The position numbers were made by a program, and so were the translations under genes. A stretch of 64,000 nt of DNA from Scilla litardierei (taxonomy: Eukaryota > Streptophyta > Magnoliopsida > Asparagales > Asparagaceae): positions 60,953,334 through 61,017,333 of the forward strand of contig CM061134.1 of the NCBI GenBank assembly GCA_030789695.1. Reading direction: 5' to 3'. Numbering within the stretch: the first letter of the stretch is position 1; each line of letters starts with the position of its first letter. A model generated the notes under the pieces. It was not told the origin of the DNA. It did no database searches and was given only the letters and a program-made list of their open reading frames with translations. Below are positions 55,145 to 64,000 of the stretch, piece by piece.

Positions 55145-57520
55145 CTGTCACGCCCCGCTTCCCAAAAACATGGAGGCGAAGCGTGAGAAGGTCCGCTCAG
55201 ACTTGAAGCTACAAAGCCACAAGTCCGATAAGCGTCAATTATCACAAAGTAGCAGGTCCCTGTAATGAGACTCGGAAACAACAATAACAATAATAGAAAA
55301 AGAGGCAAATAATTAAAATTATTCAACTCAAAGTCCAGATATAAATTTAACAACCAGAAATGCCACCAGGCAAACAAAAGAGTCCAAAAAGAAACGGCCT
55401 AGCATGGCCGACAAGGAAACTAACAACAACGGTGCTACTCACCGACAACAACACAACTAACAAGGAATGAACGAAGAAACACTAGGACTGGTCACCGGTG
55501 TCCTCGTAATCAACATCAGCAACGGGATCGGGTACGAACTCCACGAACTCGTCACCCTCCACAGCAATCTCTGGCTCAGTAACTAACATGCGTCACCCAA
55601 AGAGAAGGGGCACATGTCAGTAAGTCTACAAGACTTGTGCAAGGAAACTAAAGAAAAGTGGTAACAACCTAGCAGTGCTAGAGTATATTAAGACATGGCA
55701 TTTTATGCAATGGAAACAACAGCAGTTCATGTTATGGCATGATTATAGCATGGCAAGTAAACATGGCATGGCAAGGAAATAATTACATGACAAGTACAAG
55801 AATTGAAAGCACGTCGTGCACAGAGATTCCGCCCTTTGGCTAGAGTGGCTGTACAGGCCAACTCTTACGCTCAAGTGACCGTTTATCCTTACCCCTCCAC
55901 GTGTGTCGAGCAAGGGCATTACCCCCGAACACGTAATGCTCGCTTCTGGATCATGAGCCAGGAAGTGTTTTTAACACGTATGGCGTAGGGTTATGCCCGC
56001 ATAACGGGTGCCTAGCCGGTAACACGGAAACATGGATTTGTACAAGGAGTTGTAGCGTGTGCTACGATGCAACATGCAACATGATATGTAAAAATGGATG
56101 CACATGACAATTATTTGAAATGAAATTGCGTACCGTTTAAAGAAAATTAGACATGACAGGCAACTGTATGACATGGCATGACAAGGGAAATTCTAGCTTC
56201 GTTGTCAAGCTAGAATTGAATTTGCGCCTAGACCGCTATCATTTCACGGTCTAGTCTCTTTCACGCTAAAACAAAGTATCGGCCTAAAAACATGGCCCTA
56301 CGCAAGGTTGGCAAGTTTCACTTGCCTGTTACCGACGATGACGATCGACGGAAAACGTCTCACAACCTCTATTCTACGGGATGGGTTCGCTGTTACGGCA
56401 AAACAACATTAGAACGATCACCAAATCAGATTTCATAATAGAATCATATATCGTCTAATGAATCGTTTTTAATTAGGTTTTCTAATTACGGTGTGGGTTA
56501 AAAGAGATTAAGGGATAGATTCACTAACTGTAAGAGTAGCGAACGAATGACGCCAAAACAGATCTAGCTTCGACGATGGATGAACGATCCTGGGAAGCTA
56601 CGGCTGAAATCGAGATCCCGGCGGCCTAGAGAAGGTGGCCGGTACAAGAAATGGCTAGAGGGAAGCTACGAGGAGGAAGGAAATGGCTTGAGGAATGTTG
56701 GGGATGATTTGGGGAAGAAATTGGCTCAGAAAGAATGAAGAAAGAATGAAAGAATCGAAGGGATTAAATAGAAAATGAAACGGCGGCTGTGACTTAACCT
56801 AGGTTTACTGGGCGGTTTAGTCGGTCAGAGAAGGGTGGTCGACCGACTAGTTTAGGATCTAGTCGGTCGGTCGTCCAACTGATACCGACTAAAAATCAAA
56901 CAGTGAACAGTGTCTGTACAGGGAAGGCAGATTTAGTCGGTCTGTGAAGGCCCGTCGACCTACTAGTCTAGGATCTAGTCGGTCGTTGATCGTTCATAGA
57001 CCGACTAAGAGTGAAATTAAGATAGATATTAAGCACTGAGAATTAGTCGGTCAAAGAAGGAATCTTAACCGACTAGTTTAGGAACTAGTCGGTCGGTAAT
57101 TGTTCTTAGACCGACTAACCATAAACAGTAACTTAGACATTACCGTAGGACTCAGAATTAGTCGGTCTGAGTACAAGTCCTGACCGACTAGTTTGGGAAC
57201 TAGTCGGTCAAAGAATGAGCTTAGACCGACTAAACGTAAATAGTAACTAAGCTGAAATTTACTGACAAGAACTAGCCGGTCAGAGAAGGGTTACCGACCG
57301 ACTAGATTGCAATCTAGTCGGTTGGCTCTCCTTCATGAACCGACTAAGATGCACGAAAAGTGCCGAAACGAAGCACGAAGCTTCGGGAAGATTCCTATGG
57401 CCTCTAGGATCACTCTAGTACTAAGATTAAGACGCTATGAAGTTAAACGTAAGGATTTCTAACGGAAAAACACACAAAGAGGGAATCATCCAATATTATT
57501 CATATAAAATAGCTATTACA
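55145..57520 (-). repeat. Right (5') LTR of gypsy B with copia-like U3
   Basis: From 55145 to about 56790 it matches the left LTR and, more distantly, 61623 onward. A TATA-like TATTTAAT lies at about 56764-56771 (- strand). From 56811 to about 57455 the U3 consists of ACTAGTCGGTC/GACCGACTAGT inverted pairs plus a trailing block, both similar to copia A/B U3. No canonical PBS is visible after the LTR end at 55144. Confidence 0.75.
56811..57455. repeat. copia-type palindromic U3 block in a gypsy LTR
   Basis: Inverted CTAGTCGG/CCGACTAG pairs as in copia A and B are followed by cgaagcttcgggaa..ttc.tatgg and atgaagttaaacgtaag, corresponding to the copia U3 segment that follows the array (copia A 4090-4190). 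The sequence is diverged from both copia copies, so this is not a recent copy of either. Confidence 0.75.
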
Positions 57521-57593
57521 AAAACCGGTCGTTAGAAGGATGCTGATTTGTGTTGTAGTTGTGTGAAACATCGTTCAGGCTTGATTCTGCCAT
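57521..57593 (-). pseudogene. gag: copia C Gag, first 24 codons
   Basis: ATG 57591-57593 starts MAESSLNDVSHNYNTNQHPS and ends at gypsy B. It lies 10 bp from the PBS of copia C. The remaining gag is at 42776-44157. Confidence 0.75.
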
Positions 57594-57602
57594 CTTAACC
57601 TT

Positions 57603-57614
57603 GCTCTGATACCA
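57603..57614 (-). other. Primer binding site of copia C (tRNA-iMet)
   Basis: TGGTATCAGAGC on the - strand. A 15-bp gap (57615-57629) separates it from the LTR, wider than the 2 bp in copia A and B. Confidence 0.85.
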
Positions 57615-57629
57615 AATGTAATTTTAGCC

Positions 57630-58983
57630 TGTATGGATCAATACACTAGAGGGGGGTGAATAGTGTATTTAATAAAAATGTTGCAAATAAAACGTTACTA
57701 ATATTTGCAAAGATGGCAGAGAAATATAATGACAAGTACTGAAAAATAAATCAATCGCAAACACAGAGATTTATCCTGGTTCGGATCCTTGTGATCCTAC
57801 TCCAGTCCTCTACTCCCAGTAGAGATTTTCCACTATAAACACTTGCAAAACCGCAAGGCAACAACTTTACAAAAATGGCGACACTCCCCGTGTCTCAAAC
57901 TTTGTACAATCTCAATAACTAGAGATTCAAACCTGTAAAAGATATAATGAAATAATAAACACCTATAGCCTTGTAACCAATATGAATTCAAAGGTCGGTG
58001 TTTAAAGGAGAGACTTCAATGTTTCCAGATATGAAATGGTGAAACACAATTGAAGTTCTTCCGTTCTTAAATGAAGAGAGAAATCTATCGATTACTTCTT
58101 ACAAATAAGAATTGAACAACTTTCTCAAGAGTGTTGAAATCCAAGTTCTTCCGTTCTTAAACGAAGAGAGAAATCTATCGATTTCTTCTTACAAATAAGA
58201 AAAGAACAACTAATGGCAAAGTGCTTAAGAACTTAATTTCAACTTAATTAAAAACGTGAGAGAGAGAGAAAGAGAAAAGTTGTGAATGAAACGTGAGGGT
58301 ATGGCCTTGTATTTATAGGCTTTGAAAACGGTTATAAAGACAACGGCTAGTAACTACCAAGGCAACGGCAAGAAACCAACTTAATAGGATAAAATGAAAT
58401 TAGCAAGCTAAATGACTAATTAGATTGCTAATTTTGAAATGATTGGTTTTTGAGAGTAACGACAAGAAACTAACTTAATGGGTTAAAAAGAATTTAGAAG
58501 ACTAAAAAGAAATTAGCATGCTTAAAAATCTATCAGGCTGCTAATTTTGAAATGATTGGATTTGTTGTGATTGTTTGAGTACAACCCGTAATGAATGAAC
58601 AAAAATATCTTTCAATCAATGATTGTCAAAATTAATAGCCAATAAATTGGATGGCTAAATTTTGAAGAGGAAATGTTTGTGATATGAGTAATAGGGATTG
58701 AAGAGTGAAATGACCTATGAAGCTAAGATAACTTATTAGAAGGTTTTAACAATCTATGAAATATACAACAATTCTTCTTGATACATAAAGATGTAGATAT
58801 TGTATCTTGAGCAATTAGCAGAAGATCCTTGTCGCATATATTCAAGCTTTGAGCTGTTGTTTGTCCAATGTTGTATACTGCATAAATGTTAGTATACCTG
58901 CATAGATAGAGTTAGTATAAAAATATGTTTGTCACATCAAAACTTATATGGAGATAGAGATATGGAATTATGAAATTCCAACA
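57630..58983 (-). repeat. 5' LTR of copia C
   Basis: 1354 bp, the same length as 35615-36968. TATA box TATAAATA at about 58310-58317 (- strand). It is followed by the duplication AACTT (58984-58988). Confidence 0.93.
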
Positions 58984-58988
58984 AACTT

Positions 58989-59497
58989 GTCAACAGTGTA
59001 TAGGCTGAGTTGAACTAGGAGAACTAGTCGGTTCAAGCAGGATTTCCAACCGACTAGATTCTCATCTAGTCGGTTGGTTCTTCTTCTTGAACCAACTAAG
59101 ATACATAAGAAGCCGTGAAATGAAGCGATAAGCATCGGGAAAGTTTCTAATGGCTACTAAGGCAATCCTAGATCTAAGATATGAGCGTTATGAAGATTGT
59201 TAAGTAAGTCCTACTCAAGGCTTAACATTCTATACGATGAAGCTAGAAGACAATAAAATAAACATCACGAACCGTCTTCAAATCTTCAATCCGAATCTCT
59301 TGACTTCATTAATAACTCCTTGAGCTTCAACGAAGCTTCAGGCACACGATCACACGCTTTAAGAAGTCTTGGGGCGTTGCTTGAGATGTACGAAGTAATT
59401 TGGCGACGATCTCCATAACTGCGCTCAAAGAGAATTAGTGCATGATATTTATGTTTGTTAATCATCAAAACCAAATCCGGGGAATCAATACTCAACA
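58989..59497 (-). repeat. 5' LTR of copia B, second part
   Basis: Continues the LTR interrupted at 35614 and matches 25410-25919: the last palindromic pairs (about 59020-59100), the post-array block and the end AATACTCAACA. CGGAT (59498-59502) is the right target copy of copia B. Confidence 0.92.
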
Positions 59498-61622
59498 CGG
59501 ATGGACCGTAATCTCTAAGAAATCCACAGTGTGCGACAGATCACTGACGTACCGACGTAGCTGAGATACGTGGAATACGTTGTGAACTCCCTCCAAAGAT
59601 TGTGGTAGCGCAAGGTGGTAGGCCACTGCTCCCACACGCTTCAGCACATCGAATTGTCCAATATACCTCGGGCTCGGCTTTCCCTTCTTCCAGAAACGAA
59701 TGACTCCGTGGTTCGGAGAAATCTTCAGGAGACGTGGCCTCCAGGCTGAAACTCCAAGGGTCTCCTCTTGGCTTCTGCCCAATGCTTAAAGCGGTCCTGC
59801 GCAACTCTGAGCTTCTCCCTGATGTCTCTCACGACATCCACTGCTTCCACTATCATCTCTGGACCCAACAGTTCCCGATCTCCGATGTCATCCCAGCTCA
59901 GTGGCGATCGACATTTTCTCCCATATGAGGCAGCAAACGGTGCCATGCCAATGCTCGCCTGGTAGCTGTTGTTGTAAGAAAACTCCACCAAGTGAAGATG
60001 GTCCTCCCATGAGCCCTTCAGATCGAGCGTACAAGATCGCAGCATATCCTCCAGAATCTGAATAGTCCTCTCGGACTGGTCATCGGTCTACGGGTGGTAC
60101 GCCGTGCTGAAGCTCAGACTCATATCCAAATTCTCCTGCAAACTTCTCCAGAACTGAGATGTGAACCTCGAGTCTCTGTCAGACACGATACTCACGGGGA
60201 CTCCGTGTAAGCGTCTGATCTCCTGCATGTACACGGTCTACATCACTACTAACTCAAGAGGAAACTTAAAAGAGAAGTAAAAAAATGAAATTTTACCGCT
60301 AGGTATTTCCTCGCCAAGACTTTCATAGACTTGCCTACTTGGAAAGGAATGAAAAGCGCAGACTTAGTCAATCGATCAACGATCACCCAGACTGCGTCGT
60401 TCTGCTTCGGGCTACGAGGTAAACCAGTCACGAAATCCATCGTGATATGTTGCCACTTCCACTCCAGGATAGGAAGCGGTTGTAGCAAACCAGCCGTACG
60501 ATGGTGCTCAGCCTTCACCTGTTGGCATATCAGACACTTGGCAACGCTCCGTGCCACACTCCTCTTCATACCAATCCACCAATAATTAAGACGGAGGTCC
60601 TTATACATTTTGGTGCCCCTGGATGTATAGAATATGGCGAGCTATGAGCCTCGCTCAACAGCTCCTCTCGAACATCACCTGTAGGTACGCAGAGTCTGCT
60701 GCCATACCTCAGTGAACCATCCACATGTATCACGAACTCCGTCCGTAGTCCAGCTTCAACCTGCCTACTGATCCTCTGCAGCTTCGGATCTCCTGCTTGT
60801 GCTGCCTTGATACGATCCACGATTGTGGACTGAATATGCAAATTCATGAATGAAAGAACCACACCAGGTAGGACGACCTCTAGATCCATCTCTCTCAGCT
60901 CCTGCTGTATCCTCCAGTCGGCGGTATGCATCATCGCAGTAGGAAGCCTACTCAATGCATCTGGCACTACATTCACCTTCCCCGGGCGATACTACAAGCC
61001 TATCTCATAGTCGACCACGAGCTCTAACCATCGTCTCTGACGCATGTTGAGCTCCTTCTGCGTAAAAAAATGTACGTCAAGCTTTTGTGGTCGGTGAAAA
61101 TCTTCACGCTCTCACTCAGCAAGAAGTGCCTCCAGATCCTCTGTGCAAAAATCACCGCTGCCAACTCCAGATCATGCGTCGTGTAATTCTTCTCATGAGT
61201 CCTCAACTGGCGAGAAGCGTACGCGACCACGTGGCCATGCTGATGCAAGACGCATCCTAGGCCCTTCCCTGATGCATCACAATATACCTCAAAGCCTCCG
61301 CTCTGATCCGGTACCGCCAAGACCGGTGCTGAAAGTCAACCTCATCTTCAAAATACTGAAGGCCTCCTCACGAGCTTCTGACCAATGAAATTCCACGTCC
61401 TTCAGCATCAGCTTCGTCATCGGCTCTGCAATCTTCGAGAACTCGAACTTAAAATGGCCTGGAATCTTAAATATCACCTTCTCACTGTGGCATTCAAACA
61501 GAGCGTGGAAGTCTCCCAGCAATTTGATGCCAAGAACGACATCAAAAAAGCGGTAGATCAGGGACAATGAAATCTAATAGTTCATGTCCACTGGCCACCA
61601 AGGGGATCGATCGACAACCTAG
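59498..61622 (-). pseudogene. pol: gypsy A pol: protease remnant, RNase H, integrase (broken)
   Basis: At the right end lies the protease C-terminus (DVVLGIKLLGDFHALFECHS). Near 61440 it is fused to the RT thumb/RNase H junction (SKIAEPMTKLMLKD..FHWSEA), so the RT fingers and palm are deleted. RNase H has [16 protein letters not shown] and [10 protein letters not shown], followed by a gap and NVVPDALSR. The integrase has HSSPYSIHPG, CLICQQVKAEHH, MDFVTGLP and VDRLTKSALFIP, then stops near 60245 and in the YHP*TDDQSERTIQ region. The end has LHLVEFSYNNSYQASIGMAPF, GAVAYHLALP and VFHVSQLRRYV. It continues at 24283 beyond copia B. Confidence 0.9.
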
Positions 61623-64000
61623 TGTCACGCCCCGCTTCCCAAAAATATGGAGGCGAAGCGTGAGAAGGTCCGCTCAGACTTGAAGCTACAAAGCTGCAAG
61701 TCCGATAAGCGTCAATCAAATTTAAAACTGCAGGTCCTTGCAACGCGAACAAAACAAAGATAATAATAATGAAATGAGACAAAAGAGATATCTCAGAATA
61801 TCCATAAAATAAGTTTCAACATCACAGAAGAAGCCACCAGGCTAGAAAGAAAAAGAGTCTAAAGGCCCACACATGGCCAACAAAAGTACAACATATAAAA
61901 CAAAGGTGCCACGCACCGACAACTAACAGAAAACTTAGAACAAAAGGAGAACTCAGCATGGTCACAAAGAAAGGTCACCGGTGTCCGCAAAACTCCTCCT
62001 GGGCAGACATGGACTCAGACTCAGCGTCAGCAAAACATCACGTACACAGCAACAGACTCTGGCTCAGGGTCTAACATGTGACACCCAAAAGAGCAAGGGG
62101 CACATGTCAGCAAGTCTATAAGAGACTTGTGCAAGGAAACTGAAAGTAGGTAAAGCAACCTAGCAGTTCTAGCATGAATGCAATGACATGGCAGTTTAAA
62201 GTATGAGTGCAACAAGTAATGTAAGGTAAAGTAAAGTACGAGCATGGCATTTAAACATGGCATGGATGACAAGTTATACAAGTAACACTCACTAGTACAA
62301 GACAAGTAAAGTAAGCACCTCGTGCACAGAGATTCCGCCTTCTGGCTAGAGTGGCTGATCGGGCCACTAAGCTCAGGTGACCGTTTATCCCTACCCCTCC
62401 ACGTGTATCGAGCCAGGGCCTTACCCCCGAACACGGAATGCTCGCTTCTGGATCACGAGCCAGGAAGTGTTTTTAACAAGTATGGCATAGGGGTGCACCT
62501 AGCCGGAAACACAGAAACACGGATTGTACAAGTATTTTGTAGCGTGTGCTACGATGCAACAATCAATTTGGATGACATGTAAGATGCAATGCATGGCAGT
62601 TAAAAGTTCGTACAGATAAGGAAAGTAAACATGACAATTTAGTATGCATGATTAACAAGTTTAAAGAGTTGGATCTAGCTTCGTTGTCAAGCTAGATCAA
62701 TTTAGGTGACAGATCTAGTTTCGTTGTCAAACTAGATCAAGTAGGCGTCTAGCCAGCTATCATTTCACTGACTAGTCTCTTTTACGCTAAAAGCAAGGAA
62801 GTGGCCTAAAAACATGGCCCTACACAAGAGTTGGCAAGTTTCACTTGCCTGCAAGTACAACATCTGAGAGACACCGTCCAAGAGAGTCCAAGTCACAAAT
62901 AACCTATGTGCACAAGTCCACCGGCCTAAAGTCCATATTATTAATCTTGATTAGTGAATTTAAAACATTTAAAATACTTTAAAAATACTGATTTTAGTCT
63001 TGATTAGCATGCAATTGGGTTGGGGGTCCTAGGGGTGCAAAGCGTTACCTCAACATGACGCGAAAGCTACACTGGCGTCGGGTAGCGACGCCAGGGGTTG
63101 GAATAAGAGAACGCGCTCCAAGTCCTGATTCCAATATAGTTTCCTCGCTGGAAAATTCAGAGCATCAACCGGAGCGACGAGTCCGGATCCCAAAGCTAGC
63201 ACGTGCGACGACGGCCTACGACGTGTTGCAACGTCGTACGCCGCAATTCCTCGAAGAGCAAGCACCTAGGTGGGGCCCACAGTAGTCCTAGGGACCTTTG
63301 GGGGACCCACAATACCTCTGGAGAACTTAGGGGACCCACGGTGGCAAGTGGTGCGACGGGTGCGGGGTAGCGACGAAAGGCTCTCGGTCGTACAGCCTCG
63401 GTGCGGGAGATTCTCTCGGTCGTACACGCTTGGTGCGAGGCTTGCAGCGCAGCGGGCTGCAGTGGTGCGGGCGGGGGCTTGGTGCGGAGGGTTTTGTCGG
63501 TCGGTGCGGAGGAATCGGTCGGTCGGGTGCCTTGGATGCGGGGGTTGCAGCGTTGCAACGTTGCAACGTCGGTCGATGCGGGCGATCCGCTCGGTCAGGC
63601 GCTAGCGGAGGCGGGGCGACAAAGAGGGCGCTGTGCGGAGCGGGGATGCGGGCGACAACGGGGAATTCTCTCGGTCTGACCGAGAGCTCCTCTCGGTCGG
63701 AGCGGGCGAACGGAGCAGGCGGCTATGCTGCGATGCGGACGGAGCTTGGTGCGGGGGCGGCTAGCGGTCGGAGCGGGGGAACGGCATTGGTTTTCTCGGT
63801 CGTGCGGCAGCTGTTCGTCGCAACGTTGCGGCGAATCGTCGCAACGTCAAATTTGGGTTTTGGAAGCGGCTAGGGTTATTTTCTTGCGGAAATAGGTCTT
63901 CCTAAAGGTTGTTTATATAGTGTAGAGGGGTTGACTAGGTCTAGGGCTAATCCTAATGGGATTAGGAGTTTAAAATAATTTAAAATTCGTATCTCGCCCT
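61623..64000 (-). repeat. gypsy B-type LTR, cut by the window end
   Basis: It starts TGTCACGCCCCGCTTCCC and is closer to the gypsy B LTRs (44158, 55145) than to the gypsy A LTR (21112). It therefore marks a separate insertion into gypsy A (left flank CCTAG, 61618-61622) rather than the 5' LTR of gypsy A. A TATA-like CTATATAAAC lies near 63912-63921 (- strand). The GC-rich part 63050-63870 yields several overlapping Arg/Gly/Ala-rich frames on both strands that I do not accept as genes. Confidence 0.75.

Larger units (their letters stand above)
44158..57520 (-). mobile_element. Ty3/gypsy element 'gypsy B' (deleted, chimeric)
   Basis: The left LTR part (44158-45755) and right LTR (55145-57520) both start TGTCACGCCCCGC. 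Between them are an Athila-like composite (45756-53780) and a gag (53860-54994). The pol and the inner part of the left LTR are missing. It interrupts copia C gag, but I find no matching target duplication (AGTAT left, AAAAC right). The right end (..CTATTACA, 57520) is inferred from where copia C gag resumes. The LTRs differ by about 3% over 935 bp by eye. Confidence 0.75.
35615..58983 (-). mobile_element. Ty1/copia retrotransposon 'copia C' (interrupted)
   Basis: Identical-length LTRs (1354 bp each) start TGTATGGATC and end AATTCCAACA, flanked by a perfect 5-bp duplication AACTT (35610-35614 and 58984-58988) inside the 5' LTR of copia B. PBS and PPT put it on the - strand. It encodes gag, protease, integrase, RT, RNase H and an extra ORF beyond pol. 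Gypsy B (44158-57520) sits in the first codons of gag. About 2.6% LTR difference was counted by eye over about 950 bp. It belongs to a different family from copia A/B, with no ACTAGTCGG arrays. Confidence 0.94.
24284..59497 (-). mobile_element. Ty1/copia retrotransposon 'copia B' (Sirevirus-like, interrupted)
   Basis: A relative of copia A with LTRs of 1636 bp (24284-25919) and a 5' LTR split by copia C (34543-35614 plus 58984/58989-59497). Flanking duplications are CGGAC (24279-24283) and CGGAT (59498-59502), one base apart. The internal region carries gag, protease, integrase, RT, RNase H, a palindromic array and a large extra ORF with a Transposase_32-type domain. The LTRs differ by about 2% in the first 420 bp by eye. 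Without the insertion it would be about 11.8 kb. Confidence 0.93.
21112..61622 (-). mobile_element. Ty3/gypsy element 'gypsy A' (visible part, interrupted)
   Basis: On the - strand the visible order is pol (59498-61622), an interruption by copia B (24284-59497), the pol end (24062-24283), PPT and 3' LTR (21112-24053). The C-terminus is chromodomain-like, suggesting a chromovirus. The upstream end is broken at 61623 by another gypsy LTR in the protease region, so gag and the 5' LTR lie outside the window. The pol reading frame runs on across the copia B insertion once a single target copy is counted. Confidence 0.88.

Noticed and set aside
57521..57606. Match of AGTAT (44153-44157) as the gypsy B target duplication on the right side
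   Set aside because: The bases after the inferred right end read AAAAC, and no shift of a few bases restores a match, so the boundary is left uncertain.
63050..63873. Several 70-147-codon frames near the right edge
   Set aside because: They are Arg/Gly/Ala-rich, overlap on both strands and fall in the GC-rich part of a gypsy B-type LTR.
61623..64000. Interpretation as the 5' LTR of gypsy A
   Set aside because: Its sequence is closer to the gypsy B LTRs than to the gypsy A 3' LTR, and it begins inside the protease coding region with no PBS or gag between.

Overview
This is nuclear DNA from a flowering plant. The window holds one intact-looking host gene and is otherwise LTR retrotransposons inserted into one another. 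There are no operons or prokaryotic signals. The plant assignment rests on Ty1/copia and Ty3/gypsy polyproteins of plant type, tRNA-iMet primer sites (TGGTATCAGAGC), the plant families 'putative gypsy type transposon' (Transposase_28), 'putative plant transposon protein' (Transposase_32) and ATHILA ORF-1, and a plant-specific VQ-motif gene.

Region 1-15174: the 3' part of a Tat-like Ty3/gypsy element on the + strand. It has an antisense Transposase_28 gene, a PPT (14270-14281) and a 3' LTR (14282-15174). A 10.8-kb copia element (copia A, 2741-13555, - strand) splits the antisense gene and is flanked by a perfect 5-bp duplication, TCTGG. Region 15175-21066: a hairpin, a non-autonomous hAT-like transposon (15545-16320), two palindromes, the VQ-motif host gene (16859-17389, + strand), a Tat-type solo LTR carrying a foreign insert (17846-19241), and the 5' end of a short-LTR copia element (19921-21066).

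Region 21067-64000 is one deep nest. A gypsy LTR end (21067-21111) is broken by gypsy A (from 21112). The pol gene of gypsy A is broken by copia B (24284-59497). The 5' LTR of copia B is broken by copia C (35615-58983). The gag of copia C is broken by gypsy B (44158-57520). Gypsy B holds an Athila-like composite (45756-53780). A further gypsy B-type LTR starts at 61623, inside the protease region of gypsy A, and runs off the window. Almost all retrotransposon genes are on the - strand and carry stops, frameshifts or deletions.

The most notable pattern is shared by the copia elements and the unrelated Athila-like element. Each carries an extra gene beyond pol, in sense orientation. In copia A, copia B and the Athila-like element, a palindromic repeat array typical of that element's own LTR U3 is repeated just upstream of the extra gene. 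In the Athila-like element a clean TATA box sits between array and gene. This suggests a second internal promoter for the cargo gene. A related observation is that the right LTR of gypsy B has a U3 block made of the copia-type palindromes. All divergence values and similarities were read by eye, and no database search was run.
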